36,446 nt of DNA, from contig CAIMFY010000090.1 of assembly GCA_903840415.1 (NCBI GenBank), forward strand, positions 1-36,446, in the 5' to 3' direction. A program made the position numbers and the translations under genes. This DNA is from an uncultured Opitutia bacterium. GTDB lineage: Bacteria > Verrucomicrobiota > Verrucomicrobiia > Opitutales > Opitutaceae. The notes beneath the pieces are model-generated. The model saw only the letters and a program-made list of their open reading frames with translations, had not been told where the DNA came from and did no database searches. Positions 26,445 through 33,230 of this stretch are shown here, one piece after another. The stretch's first letter is position 1, and every line of letters begins with the position of its first letter.

Positions 26445-26767
26445 TCAAACTCTGCAATCGCAACCTCGCCGCCCCGGAAAAACTTCCGCCGAAGTTCCAG
26501 GACAAGTCCGGCATCGGCGTGCATTACGTGGACGCGTTCATCGCGCCGATGAACGCCGCGCTCCCCGACACCACGCGCGTTTCCTGCAAGCGCAAGGGCC
26601 TGCGCGTCACGTTGCGGGTCGGCACTAAAAAAGGTGAAGGCCTGATGCGCCGCCTCACCGTCAGCCGCGATCCGGTCGTCATGCTGGAGGCGTGCCTGCA
26701 AGAGGCCGCGACGGCCGCCGGCGTGCAACTCCAGGTCACCGATACCGAAATCCTGATCACTCCTTAA
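26441..26767 (+). CDS. Small protein of unknown function in the corrinoid operon
   Basis: This is a 108-residue protein that I do not recognise. It has no signal peptide and no membrane segment. It is basic in the middle ('SCKRKGLRVTLRVGTKKGEGLMRRLTVSR') and ends in a predicted helix-strand pair ('PVVMLEACLQEAATAAGVQLQV', 'TEILITP'). The ATG at 26441 overlaps the stop of the MetH-activation-like gene, so it is translated with it. It is followed after 53 bp by the methyltransferase gene. Position suggests a part in the methyl-transfer machinery, perhaps an assembly or docking factor, but nothing in the sequence shows this. Confidence 0.75.
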   Translation: MIKLCNRNLAAPEKLPPKFQDKSGIGVHYVDAFIAPMNAALPDTTRVSCKRKGLRVTLRVGTKKGEGLMRRLTVSRDPVVMLEACLQEAATAAGVQLQVTDTEILITP

Positions 26768-26820
26768 ATATTTTCCGCTGCCACCCCCCGCCGTCCCTCA
26801 CCTCTCAACTCCACCTCACC

Positions 26821-27879
26821 ATGACACCCGCTCAATGGAATACGTTTAAGAAAGCCGCCCGTGGCGAGAAACTCGACAAGGTGCCGATGGCGCTGATCAT
26901 CGATAGCCCTTGGATTCCCGGCTACGTCGGCGTCAAGCACCTGGACTTTTTCCTGAATCCGCAGGTGTGGTTCGAGTCGCACCGTAAGATCCACCAGGAA
27001 TTTCCCGACATCATCTTCGTCCCTGGCTGGTGGCTCGAATACGGCATGGCTGCGGAGCCATCCGTCCTCGGCTCCAAGATCAAGTTCTGGCAGGACAACA
27101 CCCCCAGCGAATACCACACGCTCCACCACATCGAGGACATCGACCTCTTCCCCGAGTATGAGGTCGAGGCCGACGCGTTTATGGCGCTGACGCTCCACCG
27201 CCTCCGCATGCAGCGTCAGCAAGTTCTGGACACCGGCGAAATCTTCACGATGGCCACCGCGCGCGGCCCCATGTGCACGGCCGGCTTCGTGCGCAACACC
27301 AGCGACTTCATGATCGACATCGTGGAAAAGCCCGAGTGGGCCCACAAGCTCCTCGACCTCTGCACACGCATGATCATCGACTGGCTCAAGGCGCAGGTGA
27401 AGGTCATGGGCCCGACCGTCGAGGGCATTTTTCTCCTCGACGACATCGTCGGCTTCGTGAACGAGGATCACTACAAGGAATTCTGCCACCCTTACCTGAA
27501 GCGCATCTGCGACGCATTCCCCAAGGACTGGGTGAAGCTCTATCACAACGACGCCTCGATCGAAGCGTGTCTCGAATATCTCCCCGACGCCGGCTTCAAC
27601 ATGCTCAACTGGGGCAAGCAGACCGACTACGCTGACGTGAAGGCCCGCATCGGCAATCGGATGTGCCTCATGGGAAATGTGAATCCCCTCGAAGTCGGAG
27701 TGCGCGGCACGCCCGAGGAAGTCCGCGAAGCCACGCTCGATGTCCTCGAGAAAAGCGGTGGCGAAAACATCGTCCTCTCCGTTGGCGGTGGCACCAGCCC
27801 CGGCATGCCGCGGCAAAACATCATCGCGATGCAGGCCGCACTCGCCGAGTTCAACCAGGCGCACTTCGGCAAGAGCTGA
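26821..27879 (+). CDS. Uroporphyrinogen-decarboxylase-fold methyltransferase (corrinoid-linked)
   Basis: This is a 352-residue cytoplasmic TIM-barrel of the UroD/MtaA superfamily. In corrinoid systems such proteins move a methyl group from a substrate to the cobalt or from the cobalt to a thiol. Family features are 'FKKAARGEKLDKVPMALIID' at the start, 'GIFLLDDIVGFVNEDHYKEFCHPYLKRI', 'VKLYHNDASIEACLEYLPDAGFNMLNW', and 'MCLMGNVNPLEVGVRGTPEEVREA' near the end. The zinc ligands of the thiol-using MtaA enzymes (His-x-Cys and a late Cys in a GCG loop) are not there: I read His-Asn-Asp and 'VGGGTSPGMP'. This favours a substrate-side enzyme, for example an ether demethylase, over a coenzyme-M-type transferase. 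It stands directly before the corrinoid protein gene. Heme synthesis is unlikely in this context. Confidence 0.85.
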   Translation: MTPAQWNTFKKAARGEKLDKVPMALIIDSPWIPGYVGVKHLDFFLNPQVWFESHRKIHQEFPDIIFVPGWWLEYGMAAEPSVLGSKIKFWQDNTPSEYHTLHHIEDIDLFPEYEVEADAFMALTLHRLRMQRQQVLDTGEIFTMATARGPMCTAGFVRNTSDFMIDIVEKPEWAHKLLDLCTRMIIDWLKAQVKVMGPTVEGIFLLDDIVGFVNEDHYKEFCHPYLKRICDAFPKDWVKLYHNDASIEACLEYLPDAGFNMLNWGKQTDYADVKARIGNRMCLMGNVNPLEVGVRGTPEEVREATLDVLEKSGGENIVLSVGGGTSPGMPRQNIIAMQAALAEFNQAHFGKS

Positions 27880-27921
27880 AATCGCTCCATCGTGGCCCAC
27901 GCGCAGCAAAAAAATTCTCCC

Positions 27922-28890
27922 ATGCCCGACTACGCCTTAATGAACCAGTGCATCTACGACGGCAAAGCCAAGGAGGTCGAACAGATGACCCAGGCCGCGC
28001 TCGCCGAAGGCCGCAGTGTGAAGGAAGTCCTGGAGGATGGCCTCATCGCCGGCATGAGCGTCGTCGGCGAGGATTTTAAGCACAACATCCTCTACGTCCC
28101 CGAGGTGCTCATCGCCGCACGCGCGATGAAAGCCGGGATGAACGTCCTCAAGCCCCTGCTGACCGCCGGCGGTCCGTCGTCGCAAACCGGCCGCCTCCTG
28201 ATGGGCACCGTGCGCGGCGACCTGCATGACATCGGAAAGAATCTCGTGTGCATGATGGCCGAGGGCGCGGGTTTCGTCGTGAAGGACATCGGCGTCGATC
28301 AGAGCGTGGAAAAATTCGCCGCCGCGGCGGAGGAATTCAAACCCGATATCGTCGGCATGAGCGCCCTCCTCACGACGACGATGACCTACATGAAAACCGT
28401 CGTCGACGGCTTCAACGTCCCCGGCCGCGACCACATCAGGCTGGCCATCGGCGGCGCACCGATCAGCCAGATGTTCGCCGATGAAATCGGCGCCGACGGC
28501 TACGGCGCGGACGCGTCGAGCGCGGTGGATTTGTTTCTCTACCTCGTCGGCAAAGGCGATGCGCCTGTGGCGGCCGCGAAGAAAGGTGTCGTCCTCAAAA
28601 CGGTCGCCGCACCCGTGGTGCGCCCACCAGACGCCAAATCCACCTACCAAATTCTCTACTGGCAGGATCTGCCCTCGGAGATCAAGGCGTGGGACGACTT
28701 CGAGGAAATAAAAGTCAGTCTCCCCGCGCTCTTCGCCGACCGCATCGACGTGCAGGCGCAACGCCTCGGCTTCACCAAGGGCGACGACTACATCGCGCAA
28801 CTCCGCTGGGGCGACGAGATCCAACGCTCAGGCGCGCCGGCCGACGTCGCGGCCGCGGTCAAGGCGGAGCTTGAGGCCGCGTCGCCCTAG
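27922..28890 (+). CDS. Corrinoid (B12-binding) methyl-carrier protein with extra C-terminal domain
   Basis: This is a 322-residue methyl carrier. Residues 1-85 form the helical cap domain of MtaC/MetH-type proteins ('VKEVLEDGLIAGMSVVGEDFKHNILYVPEVLIAARAM'). Residues 90-215 form the Rossmann-like cobalamin domain, with the lower-ligand motif Asp100-x-His102-x-x-Gly105 in 'GTVRGDLHDIGKNLV' and 'MSALLTTTM' and 'IGGAPIS' further on. A linker leads to a domain of about 85 residues (from 'YQILYWQDLPSEIKAWDDFEE' to 'QLRWGDEIQR'). From memory this resembles the small family that Pfam calls a 'virulence factor' (PF13769), which also occurs beside corrinoid genes. Carrying it fused to the corrinoid protein is unusual. 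The start is ATG 27922; GTG 27892 is possible but adds an unconserved stretch. The methyltransferase gene precedes it by 42 bp. Confidence 0.88.
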   Translation: MPDYALMNQCIYDGKAKEVEQMTQAALAEGRSVKEVLEDGLIAGMSVVGEDFKHNILYVPEVLIAARAMKAGMNVLKPLLTAGGPSSQTGRLLMGTVRGDLHDIGKNLVCMMAEGAGFVVKDIGVDQSVEKFAAAAEEFKPDIVGMSALLTTTMTYMKTVVDGFNVPGRDHIRLAIGGAPISQMFADEIGADGYGADASSAVDLFLYLVGKGDAPVAAAKKGVVLKTVAAPVVRPPDAKSTYQILYWQDLPSEIKAWDDFEEIKVSLPALFADRIDVQAQRLGFTKGDDYIAQLRWGDEIQRSGAPADVAAAVKAELEAASP

Positions 28891-28910
28891 CCGTTCCCAC
28901 ATTCAATTTC

Positions 28911-29066
28911 ATGCAGACGCTGCGCGAGAAGCTGGAGCAGTCGTCGCGATTCCTCATCGGAACCGAACTCGTTTCCCTGCGTGGTGGCATGGCCGAGCGC
29001 AGCGCGGTGAAGGCGCGTGATTTCGCAATCCGTCTCATCGAGGCGCTCGCCGTGTCAGATCTCTAA
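28911..29066 (+). pseudogene. Fragment resembling a methylenetetrahydrofolate reductase N-terminus
   Basis: This is a 51-codon reading frame beginning ATG 28911, 20 bp after the corrinoid gene. Its residues 'LREKLEQSSRFLIGTELVSLRGG' and '[15 protein letters not shown]' look like the first strand and helix of the MTHFR-like proteins that accompany corrinoid clusters. Such proteins normally go on with an Asp-Pro-rich stretch and a 'SITDNAGG'-type strand. Here the frame stops after 'VSDL', and the next gene starts one base later. The remaining roughly 250 or more codons are absent in all frames, so a large deletion is likely. I infer the identity from short similarity recalled from memory, and a genuine small protein cannot be excluded. 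Confidence 0.5.
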
Positions 29067-29067
29067 A

Positions 29068-29915
29068 ATGTTCTCCGTGCAAGCCGTCGTCCTCGAATCC
29101 ATTCGCACCCTCCGCGTCCGCGACATCGAGATCGCGGAAAAACTCGGCGCGCATGATGTGCGCGTCCGCATCCACACCGTCGGCGTGTGCGGGAGCGACG
29201 TGCATTATTACCAACACGGCGCGATCGGACCTTTTGTCGAGCGCGAGCCGATGGTGCTCGGCCATGAAGCAGCGGGCGTCGTTGAGGCGGTTGGGTCGGC
29301 GGTGACGTCACTCCGCGTCGACGATCGGGTTTGCATGGAGCCGGGCGTGCCGGATCCGAACAGCCGCGCCACGCGGCTCGGCCTCTACAACCTCGACCCT
29401 GCGATGCGCTTTTGGGCGACGCCGCCCGTGCATGGCTGCCTGCGTCCGACTGTGGTGCATCCGGCAGCATTCACGTTCCGCTTGCCAGACAACGTCAGCT
29501 TCAGCGAGGGCGCGATTACACCGGTGAATATCCGCGACGAAAATCTCACGGAGTTGGTGCGTCGCGCGACCGGCGGCTGGGGCGCGGATGTGGTGTTCGA
29601 CGCCGTCGGTCTCCTGTCATCGTTCACCCAGGCCATCGAAGTGCTTTGCCCCGGCGGTTGCGTCGTGCTGATCGGCGTGCCCGGCGCGCCGGTGGCGTTT
29701 GACGTCGTCGCGGCCCAAGTGAAGGAAGCACGCATCGAGACAATCTCCGCTACGCCCATGTCTATCCGCGCGCGCTCGCCTTGCTCGGCAGCCGCAAGCT
29801 CGACGTGCGCCCACTGATCACCGACCGCTATACGTTCGCGGATTCCGTCGCCGCGTTCGACTACGCCTGCCACATGAAGCCGACGAGTGTGAAAATCCAA
29901 ATCGAGTTAACCTGA
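29068..29915 (+). pseudogene. Broken zinc-type alcohol/polyol dehydrogenase
   Basis: This is a medium-chain dehydrogenase of the sorbitol/xylitol/idonate group, which oxidises a sugar alcohol or acid with NAD. The N-terminal catalytic half is intact, with '[19 protein letters not shown]' (catalytic zinc Cys) and '[14 protein letters not shown]'. Two lesions follow. First, '[11 protein letters not shown]' at about 29512 jumps straight to '[32 protein letters not shown]'. Roughly 65 residues are missing, in frame, including the GxGxxG nucleotide loop. Second, one T is lost near 29741-29744. After it the proper ending ('[24 protein letters not shown]...') is readable in another frame to a TGA at 29913-29915. 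The encoded protein cannot bind NAD in the usual way. It starts two bases after the stop of the MTHFR-like fragment. Confidence 0.82.
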
Positions 29916-29951
29916 TCCTCTCCGCCTCCCCTTCCGTCATTTCTCTCCACC

Positions 29952-30863
29952 ATGAAAAAACTCCTCCATGAAATTGTCCTCGAACGCCGCCTCGTCGGCG
30001 ACGGCGCGATGGGCACCCAGTTGATGCTCGCCGGCCTCGAATCCGGCTCGTGCGGCGAAGCGTGGAACCTCAAGCACCCCGAACGCGTGCTCGCGATCCA
30101 GCGGCGCTATGCCGAAGCCGGCGCCGATTGCATCATCACCAACACCTTTGGCGCCAGCCGCATCATGCTCCGCCGCCACGGCCACGAAAAGGATCTCGCC
30201 GAGATCAACCGCGCCGGCGCCCGTGTCACTCGCGAGGCGCTCGGCGGAAAACCCGGTTTCGTGCTCGGCGATGTCGGCCCGCTCGGCGCACTGCTTGAGC
30301 CTTACGGCGATCTTTCCGAGACCGATGCGCGCTCGGCGCTCGAGGAGCAATGCGCTGCGCTCGTCGCCGGCGGCGTCGATGCGATCATTATCGAGACGCA
30401 GACTGGACTCGAGGAACTCGGCCTCGCGATCGACGCCGCGAAAGCCGCCGGCGCGCCGACCGTCATCGCCTCGCTCGCCTACGATCTCTCGCTCGACGGA
30501 ACGTTTTACGTCACGATGATGGGCGTGAAGCCCGAGCAGGCCGCCGAGTTCATCGCCGATCGCGGCGCGAACATCGTCGCGCTGAATTGCGGCACCGGCA
30601 TGGACATGATCGGCGCGGCGAAAGTCGCGCGCCTTTATCGCGAGACGTGTTCGCTGCCGATCATGGTGCAGCCGAATGCCGGTCTGCCCGTCCTCGAAAA
30701 TCTCAAGGCCGTTTACAAACAACTCCCCGCCGACATGGCCGCCGGCGTGCCCGCAGCCCTCGCAGCCGGCGCCAATATCATCGGCTCGTGCTGCGGCAGC
30801 ACACCCGACCACACCCGCGCAATCCGCGCTCAAGTCGATCAGTTCAACCGCTCACAGTCATGA
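29952..30863 (+). CDS. Homocysteine S-methyltransferase family protein
   Basis: This is a 303-residue cytoplasmic zinc enzyme of the MetH N-domain/BHMT family, which transfers a methyl group to homocysteine to give methionine. The start 'LVGDGAMGTQLM', the helix-strand 'YAEAGADCIITNTFGASRIML' and the zinc ligands Cys213 ('ALNCGTG') and Cys280-Cys281 ('IGSCCGSTPDH') are all in place. In this operon it could take the methyl group from the methylated corrinoid protein, playing the part the MetH N-terminal module plays. Betaine or S-methylmethionine as donor is the alternative. The gene follows the broken dehydrogenase by 36 bp, and its stop overlaps the SDR start (ATGA at 30860-30863). Confidence 0.9.
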   Translation: MKKLLHEIVLERRLVGDGAMGTQLMLAGLESGSCGEAWNLKHPERVLAIQRRYAEAGADCIITNTFGASRIMLRRHGHEKDLAEINRAGARVTREALGGKPGFVLGDVGPLGALLEPYGDLSETDARSALEEQCAALVAGGVDAIIIETQTGLEELGLAIDAAKAAGAPTVIASLAYDLSLDGTFYVTMMGVKPEQAAEFIADRGANIVALNCGTGMDMIGAAKVARLYRETCSLPIMVQPNAGLPVLENLKAVYKQLPADMAAGVPAALAAGANIIGSCCGSTPDHTRAIRAQVDQFNRSQS

Positions 30864-31633
30864 AACATCCCAGTTTTCCCGAAGTTTTTTCGCTCCGCGG
30901 CGAGCACGTGCTCATCACCGGTGGCGGCACAGGCATCGGTCTCGCCGTGGCGCAGGCGATGCACGCCGCCGGTGCCCGCGTCGTGCTCATCGGCCGACGT
31001 GAAGCCGAACTCGCCGAAGCCGTGCGCGGCCTCGGCGACCGCGCCTCCTACCTCGTCCACGACATCACGCACTTCGACGCCGCCCCCGCGCTCATCGCCC
31101 GCATCACACGCGAACACGGTCCGATCACCTGCCTCGTGAACAACGCGGGCAAGCATTTAAAAAAACCCGCGATTGAAACCACGCCAGCAGAACTGCAAGA
31201 CGTGATGGGTACGCATATCTTCGGCGCACACGCGCTCTCGCAGGCAGTGATTCCGGGAATGATCGAGCGCCGCCACGGCAGCGTGATCTACATGGCGTCG
31301 ATGGCGTCGCTCTTCGGCATTCCGCTCGTCGTTGCCTACGCCGCCGCGAAGTCCGCGATGATCGGAATGATTCGCACGATGGCGACGGAGCTCTCGCCGC
31401 ACAACGTCCGCGTCAACGCCATCGCCCCCGGCTGGATCGACACCGCCATGTCGCGCAAGGCGTTCGCCGGTGATCCGAACCGCAAGAGCAAAATCATCAG
31501 CCGCACCCCGCTGGCGCGCCTCGGCGACCCGGAGGACGTCGGCTGGGCGGCGGTTTATCTCACGTCGCCCGCCGCAAAATTCATCACTGGCGCCGTCATG
31601 CCGGTCGATGGCGGCGTGAGCATGGGTTTCTGA
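30860..31633 (+). CDS. Short-chain dehydrogenase/reductase, candidate fructuronate reductase
   Basis: This is a 257-residue classical SDR. The cofactor loop TGGGTGIG is at residues 20-27, NNAG at 94-97, and the catalytic Ser147, Tyr160 and Lys164 are in 'MASMASLFGIPLVVAYAAAKSA'. The C-terminal 'TGAVMPVDGGVSMGF' is typical. With uxuA in the same operon, the likely job is D-fructuronate to D-mannonate, a step done by SDRs in bacteria that lack the classical UxuB. Gluconate 5-dehydrogenase-like activity is an alternative, since these proteins look alike. The start overlaps the homocysteine methyltransferase stop, and the CE15 gene starts 15 bp after its stop. Confidence 0.85.
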   Translation: MKHPSFPEVFSLRGEHVLITGGGTGIGLAVAQAMHAAGARVVLIGRREAELAEAVRGLGDRASYLVHDITHFDAAPALIARITREHGPITCLVNNAGKHLKKPAIETTPAELQDVMGTHIFGAHALSQAVIPGMIERRHGSVIYMASMASLFGIPLVVAYAAAKSAMIGMIRTMATELSPHNVRVNAIAPGWIDTAMSRKAFAGDPNRKSKIISRTPLARLGDPEDVGWAAVYLTSPAAKFITGAVMPVDGGVSMGF

Positions 31634-31648
31634 AAATTTACGTCTCCC

Positions 31649-33148
31649 ATGAAAACACCCCAATGGTTCCGCCCGCTGCTGGGCTGCGCGGCGCTTTCCC
31701 TCGCGCACGGCCAAACTTCCGCGCCCGTCGCGCCGGCAGCCGCGGCACCAGCGCCGACTGCTGCGGCGCGGACAAATCCGTTCAACACTCCCGAAGCCGT
31801 CGCCGCACGCCAGCGCAACGCCGAACTCGCCGCCGCCGATCGCAAGCTGATGATGGATCGGTTGCAAGTCGCCGAACCGGCTTCGCTCCCGGCAAAGGAA
31901 GATGATCCGCACCGGCCGGCTGGCACCACCCGCGCACCCAACAGCGCCAACAACTGGACCGACGGCGTGCCCGGCCACACGATTGCCCGCTCCGCGTGGG
32001 GCCACTGGAACAACTACGATCTCGCGAAGGCCGACCTCGGCACGCTGCCCGATCCGCTCGTGTTGAAAAATGGCGAGCGTGTGACGAATGCCGACACGTG
32101 GTGGAAGCAGCGCCGCCCCGAAATCATCCGCGATTTCGAAACCGAAATCTACGGCAAGATTCCCGCCCACACCCCGCAAGTCACGTGGGAAATCGCCGAG
32201 ACCGACGTCGCGGCAGTCGATGGCACCGCCAAACTCAAGCGCCTCGTCGGCCACATCGACAATTCCCGTTATCCCGCTGCGACGCCGCAACTCGAGGTCA
32301 CGCTCTACACGCCAGCGCACGCCACCGGGCCCGTGCCCGTGATGGTTGTCATCGGCGGTTTTGGATTTGGTCTGCCACCGGGTGGTCGCGCGCCCATGGG
32401 ACCGACGACGCTTCAACAGTTGCTCGCGAAAGGCTGGGGCTGCGCGACGTTCAATCCCGGTTCCGTGCAGGCCGACACCGGCGGCGGACTCAACGCCGGC
32501 ATCATCGGCCTCATGAATCTCGGCCAGCCGCGCCAACCCGACGACTGGGGTTCGCTCGCCGCGATTTCGTGGGGCCTCAGCCGGACGATCGATTATTTTG
32601 AAACCGACAAGGACGTCGACGCGAAGCGGCTCGGCGTCGAGGGCCACTCGCGCTGGGGCAAAGCCACCGTCGTCGCGATGGCGTTCGAGCCGCGCTGGGC
32701 GATTGGCTATTCGAGTTGCTCTGGCGAAGGCGGCACGAAACTGCACCGCCACGATGTCGGCGAGTCCGTCGACAATGTCTGCGCTCCGAGCGAATACCAC
32801 TGGATGGCGGGCAACTTTCTGAAATACGCCGGCCGCTGGGACGCGCTCCCAATCGATCAGCACGAGCTCATCGCACTCGTCGCGCCGCGCCCGATTTTCG
32901 TGACCGGCGGCACCACGGATTTGTGGGCCGATCCGGTTGGCGAGTTCAAGTCGTGCGTGGGCGCCGGGCCCGTTTACCGACTGGTCGGCAAAATGGATGT
33001 GGGCCAAACCGCCATGCCCGCGCCCGACGCCGAACTCATCGCCGGCGACATCGGCTTCCGTTTTCACGCCGGTGGCCACACCGATTCGCTCGACTGGCCG
33101 GTGTTTATCAAATTTGCCGACAAATATTTCAGCGATCCCGCAAGGTGA
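31649..33148 (+). CDS. Glucuronoyl esterase (CE15)
   Basis: This is an exported 499-residue esterase that cleaves the ester between (4-O-methyl-)glucuronate of xylan and lignin alcohols. A signal peptide follows ATG 31649, then an Ala/Pro-rich stretch (about residues 25-40). The alpha/beta-hydrolase core has the nucleophile elbow 'GVEGHSRWGKATVVAMAFEPR' with Ser334, where Arg335 is the CE15 oxyanion residue. It also has 'SSCSGEGGTKLHRHDVGES' with Glu360, 'SEYHWMAGNFLKYAG', 'LVAPRPIFVTGGTTDLWADP' and His477 in 'FHAGGHTDSLDWPVF'. Bacterial CE15 enzymes from Opitutus and Solibacter share this layout. It closes the operon, and a strong hairpin lies 25 bp downstream. It is the best direct pointer to glucuronoxylan as the target of the whole region. 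Confidence 0.9.
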   Translation: MKTPQWFRPLLGCAALSLAHGQTSAPVAPAAAAPAPTAAARTNPFNTPEAVAARQRNAELAAADRKLMMDRLQVAEPASLPAKEDDPHRPAGTTRAPNSANNWTDGVPGHTIARSAWGHWNNYDLAKADLGTLPDPLVLKNGERVTNADTWWKQRRPEIIRDFETEIYGKIPAHTPQVTWEIAETDVAAVDGTAKLKRLVGHIDNSRYPAATPQLEVTLYTPAHATGPVPVMVVIGGFGFGLPPGGRAPMGPTTLQQLLAKGWGCATFNPGSVQADTGGGLNAGIIGLMNLGQPRQPDDWGSLAAISWGLSRTIDYFETDKDVDAKRLGVEGHSRWGKATVVAMAFEPRWAIGYSSCSGEGGTKLHRHDVGESVDNVCAPSEYHWMAGNFLKYAGRWDALPIDQHELIALVAPRPIFVTGGTTDLWADPVGEFKSCVGAGPVYRLVGKMDVGQTAMPAPDAELIAGDIGFRFHAGGHTDSLDWPVFIKFADKYFSDPAR

Positions 33149-33163
33149 GCGCCCAATTCCGCC

Positions 33164-33204
33164 AAAATGAAAAACGGCCTCCGGCAAATTTGCCGGAGGC
33201 CGTT
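33164..33204 (-). terminator. Large perfect palindrome, terminator between convergent genes
   Basis: A perfect 32-bp palindrome (33173-33204, arms AACGGCCTCCGGCAAA and its complement) lies between the convergent CE15 and TonB-receptor genes. On the minus strand it is followed by TTTTTCATTTT, so it is a strong rho-independent terminator for the receptor gene. It probably also stops the plus-strand operon, where the downstream T-tract is poor. Confidence 0.88.
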
Positions 33205-33230
33205 GAGTCAAACTGAAATCGGTCGGGCGA

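Noticed and set aside
28620-28890. Pathogenicity suggested by the 'virulence factor' type domain
   Set aside because: The family name is historical. The domain is part of a corrinoid carrier in a metabolic operon.
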